Positions 1 to 13,720 of a stretch of DNA of 64,000 nt are shown here, piece by piece. The position numbers and the translations under genes were made by a program. Source of the stretch: Amaurobius ferox. Lineage: Eukaryota > Arthropoda > Arachnida > Araneae > Amaurobiidae. Positions within the stretch are counted from its first letter, which is position 1. Every line of letters starts with the position of its first letter. The stretch lies in assembly GCA_951213105.1 (NCBI GenBank), contig OX578138.1, positions 97,973,614 to 98,037,613 of the forward strand, written 5' to 3'. The notes below the pieces were generated by a model. The model worked only from the letters and a program-made list of their open reading frames with translations, was not told the DNA's origin and searched no databases.

Positions 1-2484
1 TTCAATAAGATAAGGATAAAGCAGTATTTCATTTTGGGGGAAATAGTAATATAGTCTTACACACTAAAAGATGTCTGTGCAGTTTGTAGCCCAAAATTAA
101 GCATCATAAGGCCACAAAATGTGTTACACAGTTACTTCAGGAACCAGAAAGGTGCACCTCAGTGATATCTTTTATTCAAATTAGTTTAAAATTGACAAAT
201 TTTTAAAGTCTAAATTCACATAATCTCCAGCTACCAATACAATAATCTAACAGTTACCATCCCTCCACCTACCAATAAGATCTAACAGGTAATTTCACAA
301 TTTAACAGTTGCTCATACAATCTAACAGCTACCCATAAAATTTAACAACTACCACTACAATCTACTGCTACATTCCTCTCCTAGAGGGTTTAAATCTTTT
401 ATTTATTTATTTTAGTTTATTTAGCTTTGCAGAAAGGTATATATTCATATATATTTTTTACTTTGCAGATAACATGAATGGAAATTTGGGAATGATTTAA
501 GATTTAAAGAAAATTGAGTTGCATTATCTGTAAATATATAATTTAAGTAGGGAGCATTTATTTATGACACAGGCAACACAGGGCAATTTGTTGTAGCTAA
601 TATATAAAAAAAAATAATAATTTGAACTTCATTATACACTTTAAGGGTAATAAATAGCATATATGAAAACGCATCAGCTTAAATACATATAATTTATCTG
701 TTTTACTGATTATTGCCAATTTTTTTTAAAATAACGATTTTTTTTAACTTAACAAAACATTTTATAAAATATAATTTTAAGCAATTCAATACTAAGATTA
801 TTTATAATTCAATCACAAAGACTGGGGAGATTTCTATTAAGTACCATTTAAATGAGTTTAGGCAATATAAAATATGAACATATATATGCATGTACGAAAA
901 ACTTGAAGAGTTTCTTATCTAGGTATTTAAATAGATTTTTCTAATGCTTTTATATCAAGTACTCTACATTATGCATATATAATGTCTTTCAAGTTGTTCT
1001 TGAAAAAGAACTTGAGCATTTATTTAGGAAAAATAAAGTTAATATTTTAACCATTGTTGTCATGAAAAAAAAGAACAAATATATGTGTTTTAATTAAAGC
1101 TCATAACCTGAAATCATAAACATTCATTTGTAACTTGATAATTAAAACATTTCTTTGAATAAGGCACTTTTTAGAAAATCTGACAAATTTTCAGATAAAT
1201 CTTTCATAATATTCATATCCTTACCAATTGGATTCTATTCTATATTGTTTAAGATGAAAACTCATTTAATAAAAGTTCACAGATATACCATACATTCTTC
1301 TTGCTTTATACAGGCATGAGGTGTATAGATCATAAAATACATTCCCACCTTCGAAAAACAACAATGTTTTCCAAAGGTGTATAGTATTTATTAAGACTAT
1401 GATTAGAATAAATTATACAGTATTGTCCAGGTCCTAAATAAGCACCTGCTACTTAAATAATATAGATATAGATAATAGCACTTGTTTCCCAAAATCACCT
1501 GTTTTAAACCAATATCATTAACATGCTCCATTTCTTACATGCACAACCATGTTAATTATACAATGCAGGCATAATACATCTGAAACAAGCTCTTTTGATA
1601 CAATCTAAATGAGCACTCAATCACCAATCGTCAAAAATACTTGAAGTCACAAAAAAGAAAACACTTATTGCTATCTCAGCGAATTTTCATCCACATTGAA
1701 TCAAATTCTAGCACAGTACTAAATGATATTATAATACCAAATTAAAAAAATTTAGAAAGAAATTTTTAAATTCGCAAAATTAGAAAACTGATAAATAAAA
1801 TGCATTTCATTAGATTTTGTCATCAATCAGAAATATCGTTCGTAGATCACTTGCACTATTTTATCTTTATTAGTCTGCATGGAATAAAAATGACTAAATA
1901 GATATGATTGACAAAGTGGCAATTTTCAAATTTAATTATTCATAACTGTCAAACTAATTTGAATATTTAAAAAAACTCGACATGGTCTACTGTACTGGGA
2001 GTTCAGCTAATTCTGTACTAAATTTCCACGGCTGTCCAAAGTTTAGATTCTCCACTACAGAAGAAACAAACAGACAGACAGACAGATATCTTTTTTATTA
2101 CGTAAGATAGCAGTATAGTAAGAAAATAAAGTGCCTAACACTAATCTTTCATACTCACAGAACCTGACTGAAGGAATCTAAGATCATGCCATTGCAGGTA
2201 ATAGTATCTACAAATGGGTTTCATCATGATGTGGAAGCATGATCCCAGCTTTCAGAAGGTCCCGTTTAAGCAGTGCCATTGCACCATCATAAAGTGGAGT
2301 TTAAGTTTTGTAAAATTTGATGCTGGCTGCATGGTAGAACTGAATTTGTCACTCCCGATAAAGGTTTGCAAAATTGTTATAAAATGTTCTTCATCTTGAA
2401 AAGTACAATTCTGTTAATAAAACTCTTAAGTAAAATATCTATCCATAAGTATTTTAAGTAATTTATATAGTAAAATGACAGTAC
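1..2484. other. AT-rich intron-like sequence left of DGAT1 exon 6
   Basis: No coding exon was found here. It should be the start of DGAT1 intron 6, because exon 6 ends in a donor at 2484 and no exon with the expected continuation is visible down to position 1. A less AT-rich patch at about 2180-2370 reads as neither a DGAT1 exon nor a known repeat. A short GACA microsatellite lies near 2070-2090. The rest is low-complexity A/T sequence. Confidence 0.5.
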
Positions 2485-2587
2485 CAGCATGGCAGTCAGT
2501 CAAATACACTATGATAGGTGGAATCAACACTTCTGCTGTTAATAAAACAGTAACTGATGTCAAGCCCAAATTTTCACTAAGCAAACC
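2485..2587 (-). CDS. DGAT1: DGAT1 exon 6
   Basis: A pyrimidine-rich acceptor (tttctcttacag) precedes codon-phase-0 sequence starting GLLSENLGL. The 103-nt exon encodes a strongly hydrophobic stretch and ends CHA plus one base at a GTACTG donor. It corresponds to the membrane segment after the KLLSK loop. The next exon must supply two bases to complete a Gly codon and is not in the window. Confidence 0.82.
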
Positions 2588-5500
2588 CTGTAAGAGAAAT
2601 AAGTACTTGAAAATTAAGTATTGCATGGCATTATATTCAATAGTAAAAATAATCCTCTATAAACACTAATTACATATGTGTCATTTAAACAAGGTGAAAA
2701 ATTAAATTGAAACCGAGTATAAAAAACTCAACATAAGGCTCATAATTTAAGTCTTACTTTACAAATCAGCAAACTTAAATGAAATGTTCAAAGATTTTTA
2801 TAGGTGCACAAAATTAATACATTGATAGTTTTGAAGAAATTGATAGATATGCAGAGATCTGTGATTATTATGCATCACATGAGCTAGAGTAGCTACTAAC
2901 TTTGACACAAATACAAACACAAGATTCAAAACCATAAGGCTCATGATTTAAGTCTTTCTTTGCAAGCTTAAATGAAATGCTCAAAGATCTTTCAGGGTTG
3001 CCACTCTCCAGAGAATATGAAATTCCCTGACTTTTCCAGGTTTTCCAGACAAATTCCAGGTTTTTAAAAAACAGTGCGATAAACTATTCAGTTAACCTAG
3101 GCTTACACGTATACCTTTTCTCTGTGTTTTAACATAGAGAACACAATATTATAATTGGGAATATAGTAATTGGAGTGTAAATAGTAAAATATTTACACAT
3201 CAATTAAAAATTTGTTACAAATTGGGACAAATAAATAATATTTGCCATACATATACAAATAAAAAAAAATCTAACTGCTTTGGTAAATTAGACAAATCAT
3301 GTGCACTTGTTATAATAAACGTGGTAAAATAAATTAACACTTACCAAAAATGTTAATATACAAGTTATGTGATAGTGAATGAATATAGTAATGTAGAAAA
3401 AATATTATTTTCGGAGATTTCTTATTTTGTCTTCAATTAGTGCAGCTTCTTTTTGAACATCTACCATTATTTTGCTTTTCTTCCATTCTAAACTTTTCAG
3501 CTCTAAAACAACACGTTTTCGACTGTCTTCAAATTGTTTTTTATTACTTTCTGCTTCTTTCTTTCTTCTAAGCCCAAATCCGGTGCAATCGAATCACTTA
3601 TGCCATGCCCCATTCATGAACGAATGAGAACCAAAACCAATACTCTGAAGCCAGCAAAATGCACAGTGCTACACAGGCTCCATGCCATGCCGGTGCCGTC
3701 AAAAGTTGGATGGTTGGTATATTGGGATGAAATACACGTTCCGCATAGCCTAGACGGTGGCGGGCGGCCAGAAATGTTTGCATTCGTTGAACTAATAACT
3801 GGTTTTTCCGATCCTTGATGTTTTGAACAATCGTTCTTAGCAAACATCGTGAATTTTATTTGCATTATTTAAATTTTAAAAAAATTCCAGGTTTCCCGCG
3901 AAATTCCTTGACTTTTCCTGGTTTTCCCTGACTGTTTTCAAATTCCCTGACATTTCCCAGTTTCCAGGTCGAGTAGCAACCCTGATCTTTATAGGTTCAC
4001 AAAATTAATGCATAGAATAGTTTTGAAAAAATTGATGGATATGCATAGATCTGCGATTATTAAGCATTATATGAGCTAGAGTGGCTACAAATTTTGACAA
4101 TGATACAAACACAAGATTCAAAACCATAAGGCTTATGACTGAAATCTTTCATTGCAAATTGAAATGAAATGCTCAACGATCCTTATAGGTGCACAAAATT
4201 AATGCATTGATAATTTAGAAAAAATTTAAAGATATGCGTAGATCTGCAATCATTAGACAACACATGAGCTAGAGTAACTACAAACTTCGGAACAGATATA
4301 AACACAATACTCAAAACCATAAGACTAATGTTTCAAGTCTTTCTTTGCAAATCAACAAACTGAATTGAAATGCTCAAAGATCCTTAAAAGCGCACAAAAT
4401 TAATGCATTGATAGTTTTGAAAAAAAATTATGGATATGTATAGATTTGCAATCATTAGACATCACATGAGCTAGAGTGGCTACAAACTTTGGCACAGATA
4501 TAAACACAAAACTCAAAACTATAAGGCTCATTTAAGTATGTATTTTTTACAAATCAGCAAACTTAAATGCTCAAAGATCTTTATAGGTACACAAAACTAA
4601 TGCATCGTTAGTTTTGAAAAAAATTGATAGATATGCATAGATCTGAAATAATTAGACATCACATGAGCTGGAGTGGATACAAACTTCAGCACAGATACAA
4701 ACACAAGACTCAAAATCGTAAGTCTCATAATTTAAGTCTTTCTTTGCAGATCAGAAAAATTAAATGAAATGCCCAAAGATCTTTATAGTGCACAAAATTA
4801 ATGAATTGATGGTTTTGAAATAACTGATGGATATACAGAGATCTGAAATTTTTAGGCATCACATGAACTAGAGAAGTAGCTACAAACTTCGGCACAGATA
4901 CAAACACAGATATATGTTAAATTCACGTACTAGGGGTGTTATCAAAATACACTCAAAAATTCTGTTAAAAACAAATTGAACATAAAAACTTCACATAACT
5001 ACACCATGGGGCACGGTAGCCCATTGGTTAGCACGCTGGAGTTGCACTCGGTAGGCCCGGGTTCGATTCCAGCCACTGCCAAAACTGCCGCCGTGTTCAC
5101 GCGGAGTACGATCACGTTAAACATGTGGGTCCGTAAGTCCTTCCGAGAGGTTGGTGGTAAGGGAAGGAGGGTACGGTCCCTGTGGATGCCTCCCCCACTG
5201 GGTTCCGGTCTAAATTGGGTGGCACTTCCCGGCTGTCCAAACAGTTACCTTACACCTTCGGGCTGTCCACAAGGAGGTGTGCTCTCACCAATTCTCTGGT
5301 GTCTTGTGGTGGACTCTCTTTTGGAAAGCATTAATATCTCTGGTGTCTCTTGCATTGGATATGCTGACGATGTTGTCATCATTGCCAGGGGCAAATTTGG
5401 CAACACTGTCTCTGACATGATGTCTACTGCTCTTAGGAGGGTTGAGACATGGTGTAAAAATGCTGGTCTTACGGTTAATCCGCAGAAGACTGCTTTAGTT

Positions 5501-8500
5501 GCGTTTACAAGGAAACGCATACTTAATCTTGGGAATATTTGCTTCTTTGGACAGAAGCTTATTTGCTCCAAGGAGGTTAAATTCTTGGGAATTTATTTTG
5601 ACAAGGAACTTAATTGGAAGAGGCACTTGGACTACTGCACAACTAAAGCCAGAAGAATCTTCTGGTCTTGTAGGAATGCTATTGGGAAAACCTGGGGCCT
5701 TAATCCCAGAGCTATCCATTGGATTTACTCGATGATAGTCTGTCTTATCATTTCATATGGGTCCATTGTTTGGTGGTCCAGAATTAGAAGTGAAACTGCT
5801 AAACTTGATTTAGTTAAGCTTCAAAGGATGGTGTGCATTGCAATTTCCGGATGCATGAAAACCACTCCTACTGCAACTCTTGAACTTCTACTTGGCTTGC
5901 ATCCGCTCTATATGCGCATTGAAGCAGAAGCACTTATCTGCATGAACAGACTCAAATATCTGAAATACTGGAAAGATTACTCAAGGCATCTATCTTGGGG
6001 TAAACTTAACAGTAATGTTGCTAGGCATCCTTATTTCTGTATGCCACCTGATGGCATACATGTCAAATTTACGTTTGATAAGCCTTATGAAATTCTTGTC
6101 CCCTCGCGGGATGATTGGAAGAGGACTCCAACCTACAATAAACACAATTGTTTTGTATGGTACACAGACAGCTCGAAGATTGGCACTAGTACTGGTGCTG
6201 GTGTCTGTTGCCCTGATGATGGCACTGAACTATCTTATCCGCTTGGTAATTTTGCTACTGTCTTTCAGGCTGAAGTATTTGCCATTCTTATGTGTTGTAG
6301 AATTTGCTATGACAGAAAGTATGAGAATAGCCAGATTTTCATTTGTTCTGACAGCCAGGCTGCTCTTATGGCTCTAGGGAAGTTCACTGTGACGTCTTCC
6401 CTTGTCTGGGAATGCTATAATGCTCTCTGTACAATTGCTAGTAATAATAGTGTCATTCTGTACTGGGTGCCTGGTCATTCGGGCATTCCTGGCAACGAAT
6501 TGGCTGACGAACTTGCTAGGAAAGGCTCTAGTACTCCTTTTGTGGGTCCTGAGCCGGCCTTGGGTATTCCCAATGATCTTGTCAGAAGAATTGTCTATGA
6601 CATCTTCAGAAAGCTTCAGTGTGAGAACTGGCGTGACACTAAGGGTCAAAGGCAAGCGAAAATCCTCAACTGTAATTGCCCTAGTACACGTCAAAAGGAA
6701 CTTTTCAGGCTCAGTAGAACTGGCATCAGGAGAGCTGTTGGACTCCTTACTGGACACTGCACTCTCAAGAGACATCTTAATATTATGGGTGTCTCCAAGG
6801 ATTCGCTTTGCAGAGGCTGCAATTACAGCGAAGAAACTGCAGCTCACATTCTATGTGATTGTGAGGCCTACTCTGCTCACAGATTCGAACACATTGGTCG
6901 TCATGTGATTGAACCTTGGGAGCTGAACGACATTCCTGTCAAGTGCCTGCTTATTTTCGCATCGGCTACTGGTCTCTTTTCTTAGGGATCTTCATTTTCT
7001 TTTTGGGGTAGTACAATAGACCTCTGGTCGATGTGCTAGGCTCTTCTGGAGCCACCCACCTTCATATCATTCATTCATTCATACCTTACACCTTTCTGGT
7101 AGGTCGGACGGTCTGGGTCTCAACAACAACAACATAACTACACCACACAATAAAAATTTGGATGCTAACTAATTTTGAACTCAGGAAAAGCAAGAAGCAC
7201 AATCTCACTTACTCAAACAAGTTTAGCATAAACTTGCTTGAATAAGTGAGGCTGCACTTTTTGCTTTGCCTAAAGAAAGTTGCTTAATGCCTTCAAAACA
7301 GGTTGATACTCAATATTTTATCATATGCTGTAATTATACAAAGATTTTATATTAAATTAGAGAGTGTAAATTCACAAAATATGTGAACTCGAAAAATCTC
7401 AAATTCAAAAATTTGAACTCATTACACACTTAGCTACACATACTTCATATTATAAAGGAAAAGAAAAAATATCAGAGATCAAAACATTTTTGTAAAAGAT
7501 AAAAAACAGATATACATAAAAACAATATCTTTGAAATAAGTTACCTTAGAAAGTAACTTTTCAATGCCAAGGGAAGACAGTATGAAAACATTCAGACCTG
7601 AAAGTAAATAGAAAAATTAAAAATTCGGTTTCATTTTAAAGACATGAATAATCTGATAAAAAAAATTTGTAAATTAAAAGAAATCATTACCTAATAGAAT
7701 AAGGATCGAAGGTGATTCTGTCGGCTTACTAAAGAATACTTTAAACCACTGCACTGGGTCTATTAATATACCATACCTGAAAAATATTTAACAATAAATT
7801 TTACATGCATAAAATTATATGCAACATATATAATTTCACTACTTTGTCTAAGAGAGCCGTGATCATTATAGAAATAAGAAGAAATTTAATTTGATAGCAT
7901 GTACTCTAAAATAGAATGTACTCATTGTGACACCTCTTCTAACAATTTAACCTACAGACATTCAAATCAGCAATATTGTTAAATTTGCTTTTCAAAAGCA
8001 CAAATGATAAAATAGCGGAGAGTGGAGCACTTTGGAACACTTTTCAGTTACTGATTTTTATAAATGTTTGTATTATTCTATCTCAACCTTCGTTTCAAAT
8101 GTCTTATAGACATAACAGGCATATTTTTTCAAAACACTTCCAGTGTTCCAAAGTGTCCCACCCAATGGCACCCTAGGACAGTGCCACCCTAGTGGCACCC
8201 TAGGACAGTGCCTTCAATGAAAAAAACATTATCAACATTTCTGGGGCAATATATCAATTCCCTCATATACTATATGCAACCATTATTGTTGCAAGAATTA
8301 TCATTGTTTCTGTAGGTAATAACACTATGATAATATTAAAATTTGAATTAATTGAGTTCTAATTATGAAAATGACTAAAAAAAATTTTATCTACTTCTAA
8401 TCTTAGTCTTTCATAAAGTATCTACACATGCATAAAACTGTATAACACCAGGGTTTGAAATAGGACACGAGCTTGCGCAAATAATGAATGAAATTCTAAA

Positions 8501-11500
8501 ATCCTGTGAAGAAAAAATTGCAGCACAGAAAATCGCACACTATCCAATATTAGCCAGTTTTTAATATGCCAAATTCATGGGATTGCACTGTACTTTATCT
8601 ATACAAAAGCATGAGTTTAACATCACTGTAAGAACCCCATTTTCCTCAACATGATCAGAATCAGTCTCATTCAATTATTCTCAAAGCTAGCAGTATTAAG
8701 CAACTCTAGTTAGTGAAGAAACTTCCACTCTATAACACAGCACTGTATTCAGGTGCAACTGGTCATCTCTTTATCACCTGTTCCAGTCGCAAAATTAAAA
8801 AAAATAAACTACTCAATTCACAGTGCTAGTAATTTAACTATAAAAAAAAATCTTTCTCTCTCAGTTTGATTTTAAGTCTCATATCAATGCCACCTTTCAG
8901 TTCCATTTCTTTCACTTGGCATAATATGTGGGCTAGGATGAAAACGCTTTATCAGCCTCAGTTGATATGTTTATGGTTTGAGTTTCAATTTCAATATATG
9001 TTACCCCTCGCTAGTGAATTCTCACTTTGGGTGTTCCAGATCTAGCTATTCGATTTTTCCTTTGCCTTCCATCTTGCAGTTCTTTTTTAGTGTTTGTTAA
9101 GCCCATTGTTTCTGATCCATGGAAGAGAGTTCAAAATGCAAACAAAGCAATTGTAGTGACCTTATGTGCTTTTGCCTGCATTTTTCAAGGAAGTACTAGA
9201 AAGTTGTAAACTACTCAATTATTCTTTTTTCCCCAAAATATCTGTCAAGAATTCAGTTAGTTCACAAATAGATTGCAAAAAAACAAAATGCAATATTTGA
9301 TTGAAAACACTAAAAATGTTGTAAAATTTACACAATATATTGAGTTATTGAAATGTCATTTTATTACTTACTTAAGAAATCAAGATAATGTAATAAAAAA
9401 AATTTATCATGTTACTCTTACTTCACAATTTTTCAGTATCACAGTAACACAGATTAAACTATTCAGTAACACAGATTAAACTATTTATTGTTTATAAGTA
9501 ACAAAATATGATAAAAATAGATATTCATACATACTTTATAATATTTTCCAAAGCAACTCGAGCATTGGACAAAACCTGTAAAGTAAAAATATAAATGTAG
9601 AAAATTCTTAATAATTATAAAATAACACTTTTAAAAAATTTAACTGAGATTTGAGCATGTGAGTGACAAAGGATTCTAATTTTTAAAATGTGCATTTAAA
9701 AATATACATTTAATTTCTAGAAAACAAGGATTTTTTTTAAATGTTTAATTTTATAATAGAATCTTAATAAATTATAAAATTAAAAATTCCTTTGTTCTTT
9801 ATACAATTAACATTTTTGACTCATCATTTTCAAATTTCATATTATTTTTAACAAATTTTGTATTATTTTTAACAAATTTTGTATTGTTCATTGTTTTTTA
9901 CACTTACTGTGAGTTAAACCATACTTTGCATTTCTAGAGTGAGTAAGGAGCAGGATTGGGTTTTCTACGGTAGAAAACCCAAATGTATAATATATGTAGA
10001 ATACATATGATTAATATATATGTAGAATAAGTAGAAAACCTACCATACATCAATTCATTATGGTACAAAGATGTAATATGATTGCTAAACTTATTTCCTT
10101 TTATTTTTATTAACATGGTTTACTTCACCAAATTTTTTAATTTCAAAATAAAAGATATTTTTATAATTTCAAAATATATAAAATTTCAATGTAATATATA
10201 AAAACAATAAAAAACTGAATCATATATCAACTTGAGGTTTCCTATGATGTAGAATATGTCAGTAGAAAACCATTTATTATAAGTAAAATTTAAAATATGT
10301 ATTTAACATGTCCAACCCTGGTCAGGAGTCACTGATATATTAGAAGAAACACTTTCCATAAAATTAACATTAGGAAGACATATAAAAAGTTAATTTGAAT
10401 AAAATGCAATATTTCCATGAATATTAATGTGTTGTAAGTATTGTTTTTATTAATATTCCTGAAAATTTATTTTTAATAAAACCAATCAAATGCATTAATA
10501 GGTGAGATGATTTTTATTTGTTTGAAATGCAAAATGAAGATATGATCTGCATTCTGCATGTTTAATTTATGGAAGGGGGGGGGGGGCTTTAAAAGAGGCT
10601 TAGAAGAAATGAGCACCCTTCAAGGCTGCATTAGCACACTCAGGAATATTCTCCCTCCAGGAGCTTGTTTCATTTTCCACATGTTAACCTATGAAAAGCA
10701 GTTCCTAACCTTTATTTAATTTTTAGAATATTTTTCCTATGCTTGGCAAAAAAACCAAGCATAGATGCTGAAAAGAGGAATGTTAATGCTTTTTAAAAAA
10801 TTGATAAAATAATTAGAAGTACTTTTAATACTTTTTTAAAATGATGGCATTACTTTCCGATACATATTAAAAATACTCCTAACTACTTCACTGATTTTTT
10901 AAAAAAGCACAAACATTCCTCTTTTTTAGCATCTATGCTTGATAAGAAACTGGGAAAAGATCCTAAAAAGTAAATGAGCTAAAAGTTAGGGATTATTTTC
11001 CATACGTTAAAATCAGTGGTGGCTCGTGAGCGATATGTAGAGGGAGGCACTCATCTATGTATTTATGTATATATATCCCTCAGTTTGTGCCAACTACGTC
11101 TTTCAGACTTCAAGTTCGTCGTTTGTCTGGCACTGATAAATTGATCCGGCGTTACCTTGAAACAGCTGTATGTCAAATTATTATTTTACTTGCACTGATA
11201 TACGTTGTGCAAGTTTCCTTAACATGAATAACAGCCTATTGCAACCATGGAAATTATTTGAATATATTTATAAAAAAATTCGTATCAAATTTGTAAAAAT
11301 TAGATACTCTCAGTTGTATACATGTGTAGTATTTTTCTTATGATTAGCGCAAAAGTTTTTACATCCAAAATGCACGCAATTTTTCTCATATACACTCTAT
11401 GGCTAACAGTTTTGTACCTGACCATCCTTGTAACCTAAACAGTAAAATAATTAGAGAGCGAAAGCCAACTAAATCTACAGCCGTTTATATGTAGAAACAG

Positions 11501-13673
11501 AAGAACTATTTTTAATACAAGTTTAAGAATGAATTTGGAATTCACAGAAAATTCTCATGCTTTATGCTTATCTCTATTCATCTTTAAAATGATACTAGCG
11601 AGTTCTACCTGCTAGCAGTCACTATATATAGCAACAGGTTTCAATAGCAATAAGTAATTAGCCCGTTGCGTGGGTGCAACAAAAATGGATCAAAGTTTAG
11701 AGTGAGCAGATCGAGTGGGTCTACTATAGAGTAGAAAATACAGTATTGTTGTTGTTAAGACCCAGACCATCCGACCTATCAGAAAGGTGTAAGGTAACTG
11801 TTTGGACAGCCGGGAAGTGCCACCCAATTTAGACCGGAACCCAGTGGGGGAGGCATCCACAGGGACCATACCCTTTTTCCCTAATACCAACCTCTCAAAG
11901 GACTTGCGGACCCACATGTTTAACGTGATCATACTCCGTGTGAACATAGCGGCAGGTTGTGGGAGTGGCTGAAATCGAACCCGGGCCTACAGTGTGCAAT
12001 TCCTGAGCGCTAACCACTGGGTTACCACACCCTAGAAAATACAGTGTGAAAATTGCAGCAAAATCGGAGCAAGAGTCACTAAGATACATAAAAAAGTAAA
12101 TATGGAAAAGAGGGGGGTCTCCCCTCTTCCACCACAGTTTTTTCATATTATATAATAACAGACAATGTTTGTGTGTCGACGTGTGTGTTTAAGTCTGTAG
12201 CGGAAAATGTAAACATTGTACGGCCTTAAAATGTCGTACATGGGTATTTCAGGAACCAAGGCGATGCATTTCTTGTAAAACCGAAATATGAAATTGAGGC
12301 TACTTAAAGTAAAAGTTACACCCAGAGGGTTGACACAATAAGGTTGTATATCTAAGTGATTGCCACCAGCAAAATCTAAATCGCTCAATTAGAAGGGAAA
12401 TAAGAAATTTGGGGGGGGGGGGCAAACCGAACTGAAAATTACACCCAGGGAGCTGACACAATAAATATGTATATCCAGGTCACATGTACAAATGGTGCCA
12501 GGACTATAGCCACCAGCGGAATCAAAATCGCTCAATTAGGAGCCACGATGTGAAATTAGAGGGGGACTACTTAAAGTAAAAGTTGTGCCAAGAGATTGAT
12601 ATGAAAGAGATGTATATTGAGATTGTACAAAAACTGTAGCTACCAGAAGAATCAAAATCGCTCAATTGAGGAAGAGATGTAGATCCGTACGGGCTAGTTA
12701 AACTAAAAGTTAGGCTCAGGGGGGGTTGAATAAAAAAATATGCATGTCCAGGCGATACACGTATAGATAGTGCAGAGACTATAGCCACCAGTAGATTCAA
12801 AATCGCTTAATTAGGAAGTGAGATGAGAAATTTTAGGATACCTTAAGTAAAATTTATGCCCAGGGAGTATCTGAGCAATATTGGTCTTCAATGAAATTAG
12901 AAGCAAAACCAGGCGGATTGAGAAGTTGCCACTGAAGGGGAGGGGAGGGATTTTAAGGAAAACAATGTCAGATCAAAGAATCAAGCATCAGGTTGAAAAT
13001 TGAATTTTAGCATTCTTCAACAAATAATTTTTTCAATCTTTAATGTTAAATAGCTGAAAAAGTAAGACAGCTGAGTAAGTCAAGAGACCTCCCCCCCCCC
13101 CCCCCTTAGACAACACATTTCTGAAAGTGTCACTAAAAATATCCACAGGTATGCCACAAATACAATTCTCGTGACTTTTAAACAATTAAGAGGTCAAACG
13201 CATTGAAATTCGTCACAAATAAAGCATAGAACTACCCTAAATCAGAAATGATCCTGTTTTCGAAGGACATAACCACCCTACATCAGAAATGCTGCACGTC
13301 CCTACATGTGCTTGCAACTGGGACTATAACCAGCCAACGATACATTGATTAAGTTCTACTGCCTCATGTTCGCCTTTTCCATGGCGATGTTGGTGATAAA
13401 TTTGTTTTCATGAACGACAATGCAAAATGTCATCGAACACTTGCTGTTCAGAATTGTCTAGTCAGCAAGGATATTCAATGCCTCGTATGGCCAAGGCATT
13501 CTCCAGATCTAAACTCCATTAAAAATATTTGGGATGCTTTGGGGGTGGATCCGTCTTTAGCAATTGTCCAGCAGTGTATATATATATACACTGCTGGACA
13601 ATTGCTAAGGAGAGATCACAAATTGCAATGTAACACAACATTAAGCAGGGGTGGAGGCAATTGCCCAGCAATG

Positions 13674-13720
<47 letters not shown>

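Larger units (their letters stand above)
5007..7131 (+). mobile_element. tRNA-derived SINE (SINE-A copy 1), split by a LINE
   Basis: The head carries a perfect RNA polymerase III A box (tagcccattgg, 5017-5027) and B box (ggttcgattcc, 5060-5070). The body follows, then the 3' segment 'ggtcggacggtctgggtct' and a (CAA)n tail ending at 7131. A 14-bp target duplication, acataactacacca, flanks it at 4993-5006 and 7132-7145. The SINE is interrupted between 5258 and 7082 by LINE-1. Both outer flanks match, so the SINE landed first and the LINE second. It lies in DGAT1 intron 5, antisense to the gene. Confidence 0.93.

Noticed and set aside
2180..2400. DGAT1 exon 7
   Set aside because: Neither frame on the minus strand gives the expected membrane segment or a suitable acceptor.
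3534..3818. A 94-codon gene in a locally GC-richer segment
   Set aside because: It lies inside a TIR element, frames exist on both strands and no domain is recognisable.
4976..5258. N-terminal part of the 669-codon open frame as a genuine protein start
   Set aside because: It is translated SINE sequence with pol III boxes; the frame opens at a TTG and joins the LINE by insertion.
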